A stretch of DNA of 5,713 bases from Candidatus Bathyarchaeum sp. (GTDB lineage: Archaea; Thermoproteota; Bathyarchaeia; Bathyarchaeales; Bathyarchaeaceae), in the NCBI GenBank assembly GCA_003096255.1, contig PIXS01000368.1:1-5713 (forward strand). Reading direction: 5' to 3'. Under the pieces are notes generated by a model. The model was not told where the DNA came from and searched no databases. It worked only from the letters and a program-made list of their open reading frames with translations. This document shows positions 1 through 5,307 of this stretch, piece after piece. The position numbers and the translations under genes were made by a program. Numbering within the stretch: position 1 is the stretch's first letter; every line of letters starts with the position of its first letter.

Positions 1-1196
1 AATTACAGCAACCTGAACCACTTCCAGAACCTGAAATAGTGCCTGAAGAAATTCCAGTCACTTTAACTGAACCTGAACCCGAGTTAGTGCCCGAAGTAAC
101 TCCAGCTGATTTGCCTATAGTAGAACCTGAGGTAGTTCCTGAAGAAGTTCCAGTTGATTTGGCTGATTCAGAACCTGAGATTGCACCAGAGCCAGTTGTA
201 GTGGCAAATGAGGCACCAAGTCTTGATGATGTTGTGGCGGAGACTCTGGAGTATCTGGAGATGCTTGGCAATGAAGTGTTTGACCAATCCCCTGTTAGCG
301 TTTACTTCGATGACTGGCTGGTAAACCTTCGGCAGGTCATGTTGGCCTTTGAATCCAACGAGGCTGTAACTATAGACGACATTTTCTCGGATGAATGTGA
401 GCAAATATACAACGACATTGAAGAAGAACTCGGCAACAGGTTACTAAAAGAAGCCGAAATTGAAGCCTCCGCAAAGACTGTTTCTGAGAAAAAGTACATT
501 CTGAGAGAGATGGACGATGAATATGCTGAAAAAACCCAAAACATGCAGGTCAGGGGAAAGAGTGCCCTTGATTTCATGATTAAAAGTGTTCAGAGGCTAG
601 AAGACGAAATAGCAAAAACTGAGCAGATTAAAACGAATAACTTCATCAAGAGAATTGCACTGAAACAGAAACGTTACACCCTTGGCCAAAAATTGAAATC
701 TGCAAAACACAGGTTGTCTGTGGCTATGGAATCCGCTGCTGCTTCAAAGAAAGAAGGCAAGGGCGATAGCGTTACTTCTGGTGCCAAAACCGCTGCCCTT
801 GGTGTTGACGAAAACAGTTCCAAGGTTGACTTGGTTGAAACCGTAAAGCGACTAGAAAAAGAACTTGCAGAAGCAAAGAAAATCAAAGCGAGTGTTCTTC
901 AGCCTCTAAAGAAGCTTGCTAAGGAACAAAAAATATCCGAAATTACTGATAAACTGAACGCAACTAAGCAGTTTTTGGAGTTGGCAGCGCAGACTTCTGA
1001 GGTTGAAAAGCAAAGAATCCGCGAAGAATACGAGAAAAAGAAGCAAGACACCATCAACAATTTGCAAAGCTTAGAAAAAGAAATCGCAACTAAACGAACT
1101 GACGACTCCATAGCGGTAAGGAAAGAGGCAATTCAAGCTCTAGGAAACGCAGTGAAAGCGCTTATACAAAGAAACAATGAGCCGTCAGAAGAATAG
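1..1196 (+). CDS. Pro/Glu-repeat coiled-coil protein, 5'-truncated by the window edge
   Basis: I do not recognise this gene and assign no function. The reading frame is open from base 3 to the TAG at 1194-1196 (397 visible residues). The GTG at 39 lies inside the repeat, and the same frame continues upstream of it as Leu-Gln-Gln-Pro-Glu-Pro, so the true start is outside the window. The visible protein has three parts. Bases 27-218 encode four 16-residue units rich in Pro, Glu and Val. Bases about 219-440 encode a non-repetitive, probably helical segment containing VYFDDWLVNLRQVM. Bases about 440-1190 encode a long, highly charged Lys/Glu/Ala/Leu region typical of coiled coil, with an internal duplication (585-734 and 840-995) split by a Gly/Ser/Lys-rich linker. 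No membrane helix or catalytic motif is visible in this part. A structural, scaffold or surface-associated role is possible but unproven. It converges on the minus-strand gene ending at 1283. Confidence 0.85.
   Translation, partial: LQQPEPLPEPEIVPEEIPVTLTEPEPELVPEVTPADLPIVEPEVVPEEVPVDLADSEPEIAPEPVVVANEAPSLDDVVAETLEYLEMLGNEVFDQSPVSVYFDDWLVNLRQVMLAFESNEAVTIDDIFSDECEQIYNDIEEELGNRLLKEAEIEASAKTVSEKKYILREMDDEYAEKTQNMQVRGKSALDFMIKSVQRLEDEIAKTEQIKTNNFIKRIALKQKRYTLGQKLKSAKHRLSVAMESAAASKKEGKGDSVTSGAKTAALGVDENSSKVDLVETVKRLEKELAEAKKIKASVLQPLKKLAKEQKISEITDKLNATKQFLELAAQTSEVEKQRIREEYEKKKQDTINNLQSLEKEIATKRTDDSIAVRKEAIQALGNAVKALIQRNNEPSEE
27..218 (+). repeat. Four 48-bp tandem units encoding a 16-residue Pro/Glu repeat
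   Basis: Units begin at 27, 75, 123 and 171, each with GAACCTGA (or GAACCCGA in unit 2) encoding Glu-Pro-Glu. The protein pattern is EPE(I/L/V)(V/A)PE followed by about nine more variable residues, often with a Pro-Val or Pro-Ala-Asp step. Units 1 and 3 are most alike in DNA (EPEIVPEEIPV against EPEVVPEEVPV), and unit 4 is the most degenerate. The Pro/Glu-rich frame continues to the left edge, so more units may lie upstream. The exact 48-bp phase supports tandem duplication rather than mere composition bias. Confidence 0.85.
585..995 (+). repeat. Internal duplication within the coiled-coil region
   Basis: Two segments, at about 585-734 and 840-995, align at protein level. The first contains SVQRLEDEIAKTEQIK and then ALKQK and KLKSAKHRL. 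The second contains TVKRLEKELAEAKKIK and then AKEQK and KLNATKQFL. Shared positions include Val, Arg-Leu-Glu, Glu, Ala, Ile-Lys, Ala, Gln-Lys, Lys-Leu, Lys and Leu. The second copy is two residues longer between Ile-Lys and Ala. A Gly/Ser/Lys-rich linker separates the copies (about 735-839). The copies are old, since DNA identity is weak. Convergent coiled-coil composition could explain part of the match. Confidence 0.6.
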
Positions 1197-1269
1197 TTTC
1201 ATAGTTTATGGTCAAACCTATCTATTTGTTTCTTCGTGAATCTAGTGATTGTTTCAGATGGAGCTATTC

Positions 1270-1274
1270 TTTTT
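1270..1274 (+). terminator. Possible T-run terminator after the coiled-coil gene
   Basis: A run of five T lies in the 86-bp convergent gap, 74 bases past the stop codon at 1196. Archaeal termination often needs only a T-rich stretch, so this is a plausible endpoint. No hairpin precedes it. Confidence 0.3.
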
Positions 1275-1282
1275 GTTGATTG

Positions 1283-1618
1283 TTACGTGTCCTCTTCTTC
1301 TCCAACTGGTTCTTTTCCAGTTCTAAGCTGGGCGTTTGTAGCGCTGTAGTAGCTGAGATAGATTGGTTTCTCTTTTCTTAGAGTTTCAAGTGTTGCATCA
1401 AATTGGCACAAGTTTAAGTGAAGAAAAATTCTGCCTGCTGCGGCATCTTGGACTGGAGGTGCTAGTGGTGTGCCGTCGGGGAAGAAGTAAACGTATCCTC
1501 GGTACCTGTTTCCCTCGTAAAGGTATATGCCTGCTACAGCGGTGTTGGGGCTAAGGTTTGTTGTTCTTCTGCTTGACCATAGGCGTACTGAATAGCCATC
1601 TATTCTGTAACTTGGCAT
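1283..1618 (-). CDS. Small conserved protein of unknown function (111 aa)
   Basis: This codes for a 111-residue soluble protein with no signal peptide or membrane helix. It is rich in alternating aromatic and polar residues, as in a small beta fold: YRIDGYSVRLW at 4-14, YRGYVYFFPDGTPLAPP at 39-55, and GRIFLHLNL at 62-70. A likely helix at about 72-82 follows, then a tail KPIYLSYYSATNAQLRTGKE and PVGEEED. From memory it resembles a widespread group of roughly 100-residue uncharacterised prokaryotic proteins that share the ending pattern LR-x-E-x-P-x-Y-L, TG-x-EPVGE-E and a central G-x-(V/L)-(Y/F)-F-(Y/F)-P motif; I could not check this by search. The start is the ATG at 1618. It has no Shine-Dalgarno sequence but a TATA-like box about 28 bases upstream, so it is probably leaderless. 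It lies 115 bases downstream of the wHTH gene on the same strand and may be a separate unit. Confidence 0.8.
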   Translation of the reverse strand: MPSYRIDGYSVRLWSSRRTTNLSPNTAVAGIYLYEGNRYRGYVYFFPDGTPLAPPVQDAAAGRIFLHLNLCQFDATLETLRKEKPIYLSYYSATNAQLRTGKEPVGEEEDT

Positions 1619-1631
1619 GGTTATACTTATA

Positions 1632-1657
1632 GTTAAATTTTTTATTTAACTGTTTTC
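1632..1657 (-). promoter_or_regulatory. Probable BRE/TATA promoter of the 1283-1618 gene, inside a perfect inverted repeat
   Basis: Read on the minus strand, purine-rich GAAAACA (a BRE-like element) is followed by GTTAAATAA, centred about 28 bases before the ATG at 1618. That is the distance expected for a TATA box if transcription starts at or beside the start codon. The TATA part belongs to a perfect inverted repeat, GTTAAAT-5-ATTTAAC (1632-1638 and 1644-1650). The repeat could be an operator or simply AT-rich promoter sequence. Confidence 0.55.
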
Positions 1658-1733
1658 GGTTGAGCTTGAAACAAATCTTAATGATGTTGTAATTGCGACT
1701 TGATGCCAAAAGTTACGACGATTTTTTCTAAAC

Positions 1734-2207
1734 TTACTTTGATTTTTTGTTTAGGATTTGTCTGAAGGCTTCTAGGTCTATTCCGTAGTCGTGGCAGATG
1801 TCAACTATGCTAGATGCATACATGTGGAAAATTTCTTCGATGATTGCTTTTACTGTTTCTTCGGGGATGTCTTCTGTGGGTTTAAGGAAAAGAATAAACC
1901 ACCTTCCAAGCTGAGTGGGAACATACCATTTGATTCTGACTTTTCTTTTTCCTTTTTGCACTTGTTCCATTCCTTGCTCAAGAATGTCTGCAGAAACCAT
2001 GCGTTTTAGGTACTCAATTATTGATTTGTTAGAATAAGTTGTTCCTTTTATGAGGTCTCGTTGGTAGGTTCGTCCGTCCAGTTTTATCTTCATTAACAGG
2101 GTTTTTCCTACCTTAGATTGCAGGACGCTCCAGATTAGCGTGCGTTTTTCGCTTTCTAAGGGGAATGGCAGTATGTAATGCCAGACGTTGTTGTCCCCCA
2201 TATTCAT
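1734..2207 (-). CDS. Soluble winged-helix DNA-binding protein (157 aa)
   Basis: Probably a cytosolic transcription regulator of the archaeal wHTH superfamily; the target is unknown. Residues about 20-42 form a first helix (SEKRTLIWSVLQSKVGKTLL). GRTYQRDLIKGTTYSNKSII (45-64) and EYLKRMVSADILEQ (65-78) read as helix 2, turn and recognition helix. The very basic QVQKGKRKVRIKWYVPTQLG (82-101) fits a wing with its two strands. A C-terminal helical part (about 115-153) may dimerise. There are no membrane segments or metal-binding cysteines, and no obvious ligand domain. The start is the ATG at 2207, supported by GAGG at 2220-2217 on the minus strand, nine bases upstream; an in-frame ATG at 2201 is the alternative and would remove two residues. 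It is divergent from the membrane wHTH gene at 2322 and upstream of the small gene at 1618. The wHTH call is from pattern and secondary-structure reading, and a specific family is not assigned. Confidence 0.8.
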   Translation of the reverse strand: MNMGDNNVWHYILPFPLESEKRTLIWSVLQSKVGKTLLMKIKLDGRTYQRDLIKGTTYSNKSIIEYLKRMVSADILEQGMEQVQKGKRKVRIKWYVPTQLGRWFILFLKPTEDIPEETVKAIIEEIFHMYASSIVDICHDYGIDLEAFRQILNKKSK

Positions 2208-2321
2208 TTGCTTAGGCCTCGTTTACAGTAAATATTGGTGGTGTTAATAAGATTCCCGTTGGAGTTTAGATTCAGAATTCTTATTAGCTCAAAAAACGTC
2301 GTATTTAGCGTGATTTACGGC
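2208..2321. promoter_or_regulatory. Divergent control region with mirror-image TATA boxes
   Basis: The octamer TCTTATTA occurs at 2279-2286 on the plus strand and at 2252-2245 on the minus strand, giving an inverted repeat with 26 bases between arms. The arms extend inward with one unpaired base (GAATTCTTATTA against GAATCTTATTA). Each octamer is centred about 40 bases upstream of its own gene's ATG (2322 plus, 2207 minus). With a normal TATA-to-start spacing of about 25, both transcripts would have leaders of about 15 bases, just enough to hold the ribosome sites GTGAT (2310-2314, plus) and GAGG (2220-2217, minus). A regulator bound between the boxes could control both genes. The palindromes AGAATTCT (2274-2281) and AGGCCT (2214-2219) are also present. 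Confidence 0.6.
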
Positions 2322-3449
2322 ATGAAAACGTGGAATATACGTGCTTTGTTCATCAGCTGTTTACTGCTGGCTCTATTGCTGGGCGCGCCAGCCGCTTTCG
2401 CTGATGTTACGGAGTTTCAAGTTGATTCCACAAACCTGCAAGTCTACCGAGACGGACTTGTACACGTTACACAAACTTTGACCGTAAACGAGACCCTTCC
2501 TGCAATAACTTTTCCTTTGCTTGGTTCTTCCTTTGACAATTTTATTGTTCTTGATGAAAACAACACAGTTCTTGATTACGATGTTAGCGGAACTGATTTG
2601 ACTGTTTACAGTTTAGGCGCTACTACTGTTTCGGTGGAGTATGACACATCTTCCTTAACTGCCAAAATAGCTGAAGAATGGACATTACTAGTCAACACCC
2701 AATATGACCTCTCGGTGCTGTTGCCAAAAGACTCAACAATTCTTTACTTCAGTGAGGCACCTTCCGCAATTGAAAGTCAGGGAGACCAGATTTTGTTGAC
2801 ATTGTTTGCTGGAAACTGGGAGATAAGCTACGTTTTTCCAATTAACGCGCCTGCGGACTTTAGTGTTAGTGACCTGAAAATTTTGCCAGACGATGACAGT
2901 GACGAGGTCACCGTAACAGTTACTGTAACTAATGACGGCAGTCAGTCAGGCTCTTTTGAGGTTCCCTTTGCCGTTAACGATACTGTGAAAGAAACAAAAA
3001 CCGTTACCCTAGACGAAGGCGAGTCAACAACAGTGGAGTTTAAGGTCGACAAAAACGAAAAGGGAACATACAACGTTGACGTCGGAGGCTTAGTTGACAA
3101 ATTCACGATTAATGGCGAACCTGCGAGTGAGGGTTCTTTTCCTGTTGAGTATCTTGTTGTGGCTGTAGTTGCCGTTGTTTTAGTTGTCGTTGCGTTTTTT
3201 GTTTTAAAAAAAAGAAAACCTAACCCCGAAAAAATTTTCAAACAAAACCCCCGCTTGAACGAGGAAGAACAGTGTGTAATCCAATTCTTGGTTGACAACG
3301 ACGGCAAAGCCTTCGAAGCCGAGATACGCGAAAAGTTTCCTAACATACCTCGAACCAGTCTTTGGCGTCTGGTTAAGCGGCTCGAAAAAATGGGTGTTGT
3401 TTCTATCAAAAAGATTGGGCTCGAAAACAGGGTAGAACTCAAAAAGTAA
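2322..3449 (+). CDS. Membrane-anchored winged-helix protein with extracytoplasmic domains
   Basis: This is probably a one-component surface-sensing transcription regulator. Chosen from ATG 2322 it has 375 residues. Residues 1-27 form a signal peptide: KTWNIR, then a leucine-rich core, then a likely cleavage region GAPAAFA-D. Residues about 28-175 are a beta-rich domain. Residues about 176-263 look like an Ig/CARDB-like beta domain (EVTVTVTVTNDGSQSG; LDEGESTTVEF). A Val/Ala-rich membrane helix (about 276-295) is followed by the stop-transfer sequence KKRKP. Residues about 311-375 are a cytoplasmic wHTH: LNEEEQCVIQFLVDNDGKAF, a linker to PRTSLWRLVKRLEKMGVVSI as recognition helix, and a short wing. 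N-glycosylation sequons (NET at 56, NNT at 80, NDT at 219) fit an exported middle part. Archaeal proteins of this layout (for example with DUF7343-like C-termini) are known but mostly uncharacterised. The frame is open to TTG 2235, but ATG 2322 has the signal peptide and GTGAT seven bases upstream. Confidence 0.85.
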   Translation: MKTWNIRALFISCLLLALLLGAPAAFADVTEFQVDSTNLQVYRDGLVHVTQTLTVNETLPAITFPLLGSSFDNFIVLDENNTVLDYDVSGTDLTVYSLGATTVSVEYDTSSLTAKIAEEWTLLVNTQYDLSVLLPKDSTILYFSEAPSAIESQGDQILLTLFAGNWEISYVFPINAPADFSVSDLKILPDDDSDEVTVTVTVTNDGSQSGSFEVPFAVNDTVKETKTVTLDEGESTTVEFKVDKNEKGTYNVDVGGLVDKFTINGEPASEGSFPVEYLVVAVVAVVLVVVAFFVLKKRKPNPEKIFKQNPRLNEEEQCVIQFLVDNDGKAFEAEIREKFPNIPRTSLWRLVKRLEKMGVVSIKKIGLENRVELKK

Positions 3450-3474
3450 CCAGTTTTACTGGTTAACTGTTTTT
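3447..3474 (+). terminator. Hairpin plus T-run terminator overlapping the stop codon
   Basis: A perfect 8-bp stem, TAACCAGT with ACTGGTTA (3447-3454 and 3458-3465), has a TTT loop and is followed five bases later by five T (3470-3474). The TAA stop codon of the membrane wHTH gene is the start of the left arm. It separates that gene from lysS. Confidence 0.6.
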
Positions 3475-3485
3475 GTGGGCTGTAT

Positions 3486-3541
3486 GCGAAACCTCTTTAT
3501 GTTTTTGTTTGTCCATCAAATACTTGTTAGCACTTCAAGGA
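3486..3541 (+). promoter_or_regulatory. Probable lysS promoter and ribosome site
   Basis: GCGAAAC (3486-3492) followed by TCTTTATG (3494-3501) matches the archaeal BRE plus TATA pattern. Transcription would start near 3523-3526, giving a leader of about 27 bases. AAGGA (3537-3541), ten bases before the ATG at 3552, is a modest Shine-Dalgarno sequence that supports that start. Confidence 0.55.
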
Positions 3542-3551
3542 AACCTGAGTT

Positions 3552-5147
3552 ATGCCTGAAAAGATAATTGGCCACGGAACGTGGTACGATAAAACTGCGT
3601 CAAAAATTATAGCCCGAGAAAAGAAGCTAGGCAGAAGCCTAGATTTAGTTAGAACCGAAAGTGGTCTGGGTGCTTCGGGTTTTCCTCATATTGGCAGTTT
3701 TGCTGATTGCGCTCGATCGTATGCTGTAGCGTTGGCTCTAAAAGAACAAGGCATAAACTCAGAATACATCGCTTTTGCCGATGACCTAGACGGTCTGCGA
3801 AAGGTGCCCGCTGGGCTTCCTGACTCTTTGGCTAAATATCTGGGGTATCCTGTTACTTCTATTCCTGACCTCTACGGGTGCCACGACAGCTTCGGCGAAC
3901 ACATGACCAGCCTACTCCTAGACTCCCTAGACCAAAGCGGAATCAAATACACCTTCATGTCTGCCAAAAAATCTTACGAACAAGGACTTTTCGCTGAACA
4001 GGTAAGGACAATTTTGTCTAATTCCCAAAAAGTTGGAGAAATTGTCAAAGATGAGGTTGGGCAGGAAAAGTTTGTTGATGTTCTTCCATATTTTCCGATT
4101 TGCAGTAAATGTGGCAGAATATACACCACCAAAGCACATACCTTTCTGCCTGACGAAAACAAAGTTCTGTACACCTGCGAAGGCCTAGAAGTAAGAGGAA
4201 ACATGCTTGAAGGCTGCAAACACCAAGGCGAATCAGACATAACCAAAGCCGAAGGCAAACTAGGATGGAAAGTTGAGTTTGCGGCTAGGTGGAATGCTCT
4301 TGACATCAGGTTTGAGCCTTACGGCAAGGACATTTCAGACTCTGTGCGCGTTAATGACCGCATATGCAAGGAAGTTTTTGATTGGGCTCCTCCTTTTCAC
4401 GCAAAATACGAGATGTACTTGGACAAGAGTGGAAAGAAAATCAGCAAATCTGCTGGAAACGTTTTCACTCCGCAGGTTTGGTTCAGGTATGGCTCGCCTC
4501 AGTCGTTGCTGTTGCTTACCCTTAAGCGGTTTGTTGGAACCCGAAGCCTGTCTGTAACTGACATTCCCCAGTACATGAACGAACTTGACGAATTAGAAGA
4601 CGTCTACTTTGGACGCAAAGTAGTTACAGACAAAAAAGAAAAAGCAAAACTAGATGGCCTTTTCACCTACTGTATGCTCTTTGATATGCCTGACAAACGA
4701 GGCGACCACGTGCCCTACAACTTGTTGACCTTCTTGGCAAAGATGGCTCCCGAAGGCTCAGAAACAGAGTTCATTTTCGAAAAGCTCCAAGGCTACGGAT
4801 ACGGAAAAGAAGGTCTGTCTGATGACCTAAAACAAAGAATCGCTTATGCTCTAAACTGGACAGAAGACTTTACAGAAATAACCGAACAAACAGTCCAGCT
4901 AACTGAACAAGAAAAAGCTGCAGTAACCGAACTAATTTCCGCTTTAAACGTGGAAACAACAGAAAACGACATCCAAACCGCCATATTCAACGTTGCACGA
5001 AACAACAACCTCAAGGTTGGCAAATTCTTCAAAGTCCTGTACAAAGTCCTTTTAGGTGCACCTCAAGGTCCAAGGCTAGGGCCTTACGTGTTGGCCATGG
5101 GCAAAGACAACGTCATTAACGCTCTCAAAAGAGCAACAAAAGAATAG
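3552..5147 (+). CDS. lysS: Class I lysyl-tRNA synthetase (LysRS1)
   Basis: It charges tRNA-Lys with lysine using ATP, in the cytoplasm (EC 6.1.1.6). Class I LysRS, in place of the class II enzyme, is typical of most archaea and some bacteria. The 531 residues match the family's usual length. The Rossmann catalytic part carries the HIGH-type signature PHIG at 45-48 (GFPHIGSFADCARS) and the KMSKS-type signature KISKS at 296-300 (DKSGKKISKSAGNVF). A Cys-rich insert with C184-x2-C187, C209 and G221-C222-x-H224 looks like the zinc-ribbon region seen in this class. VEFAARWNALDIRFEPYGKD (241-260) is the conserved block before the KMSKS loop. The C-terminal helical bundle, ending in GAPQGPRLGPYVLAMGKDNV (502-521), is the anticodon-binding cage. 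The block after GKD reads ISDSVRVNDR where I recall many bacterial and euryarchaeal enzymes having a His and a Gly-Gly-Ser motif; it is probably a lineage variant. The ATG at 3552 follows AAGGA by ten bases. Confidence 0.97.
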   Translation: MPEKIIGHGTWYDKTASKIIAREKKLGRSLDLVRTESGLGASGFPHIGSFADCARSYAVALALKEQGINSEYIAFADDLDGLRKVPAGLPDSLAKYLGYPVTSIPDLYGCHDSFGEHMTSLLLDSLDQSGIKYTFMSAKKSYEQGLFAEQVRTILSNSQKVGEIVKDEVGQEKFVDVLPYFPICSKCGRIYTTKAHTFLPDENKVLYTCEGLEVRGNMLEGCKHQGESDITKAEGKLGWKVEFAARWNALDIRFEPYGKDISDSVRVNDRICKEVFDWAPPFHAKYEMYLDKSGKKISKSAGNVFTPQVWFRYGSPQSLLLLTLKRFVGTRSLSVTDIPQYMNELDELEDVYFGRKVVTDKKEKAKLDGLFTYCMLFDMPDKRGDHVPYNLLTFLAKMAPEGSETEFIFEKLQGYGYGKEGLSDDLKQRIAYALNWTEDFTEITEQTVQLTEQEKAAVTELISALNVETTENDIQTAIFNVARNNNLKVGKFFKVLYKVLLGAPQGPRLGPYVLAMGKDNVINALKRATKE

Positions 5148-5189
5148 GCTAAAATTGTTGAATCGGCAGTATTTTACAGAACAGCACAT

Positions 5190-5266
5190 GCGGTCGTAGT
5201 CTAGCCTGGTTAGGACCCCGGCTTCCCAAGCCGGCCACTCGGGTTCAAATCCCGGCGGCCGCACCA
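5190..5266 (+). tRNA. tRNA-Gly (anticodon CCC), CCA encoded
   Basis: A full cloverleaf can be folded by eye. The acceptor stem is GCGGTCG with CGGCCGC (5190-5196 and 5256-5262, one G-U). The D stem is GTCT with GGAC (5199-5202, 5213-5216). The anticodon stem is CCGGC with GCCGG (5218-5222, 5230-5234) around loop TTCCCAA, so the anticodon is CCC at 5225-5227, reading GGG. The T stem is TCGGG with CCCGG around TTCAAAT (5244-5250). The discriminator is A (5263) and CCA follows (5264-5266). G1-C72, C2-G71, G3-C70, C35 and C36 agree with glycine identity, and A73 is normal in archaeal tRNA-Gly. There is no intron. It lies 42 bases after lysS on the same strand, so cotranscription is possible; TATTTTA at 5170-5176 or CTAAAATT at 5149-5156 could also be its own promoter. 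Confidence 0.97.
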
Positions 5267-5273
5267 ACTTTCA

Positions 5274-5278
5274 TTTTT
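5274..5278 (+). terminator. T-run after tRNA-Gly
   Basis: Five T, starting eight bases after the CCA end of the tRNA, form a plausible archaeal T-tract terminator. No separate hairpin is seen. Confidence 0.45.
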
Positions 5279-5290
5279 AACTGGTTTTCC

Positions 5291-5296
5291 AAAAAA
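5291..5296 (-). terminator. T-run after the acyltransferase gene
   Basis: Six A on the plus strand are six T on the minus strand, 12 bases beyond the stop codon of the minus-strand acyltransferase gene. With the plus-strand T-run at 5274-5278 this makes a compact convergent termination zone. Confidence 0.4.
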
Positions 5297-5307
5297 GGGT
5301 TTGATGT

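Noticed and set aside
39..41. GTG as start codon of the coiled-coil gene
   Set aside because: The frame is open upstream to base 3 and keeps the same Pro/Glu composition, so the GTG is an internal valine codon of repeat unit 1.
1363..1554. 63-codon plus-strand frame
   Set aside because: It lies entirely antisense to the convincing minus-strand gene 1283-1618, with no ribosome site and no protein-like composition.
2235..2321. N-terminal extension of the membrane wHTH protein from TTG 2235
   Set aside because: It would place 29 unlikely residues before a clean signal peptide, overlap the proposed promoter elements, and lack a ribosome site; ATG 2322 is far better.
2942..3442. 166-codon minus-strand frame opposite the membrane wHTH gene
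   Set aside because: It is a Ser/Thr-rich shadow frame of the plus-strand gene, whose domains and signal peptide are clear.
3974..4306. 110-codon minus-strand frame inside lysS
   Set aside because: It is antisense to conserved LysRS sequence and its composition shows no family features.
5223..5229. tRNA-Trp (anticodon CCA) reading of the loop
   Set aside because: With the 5-bp stem CCGGC/GCCGG fixed, the seven-base loop is TTCCCAA and the anticodon is CCC; the acceptor pairs also fit glycine.
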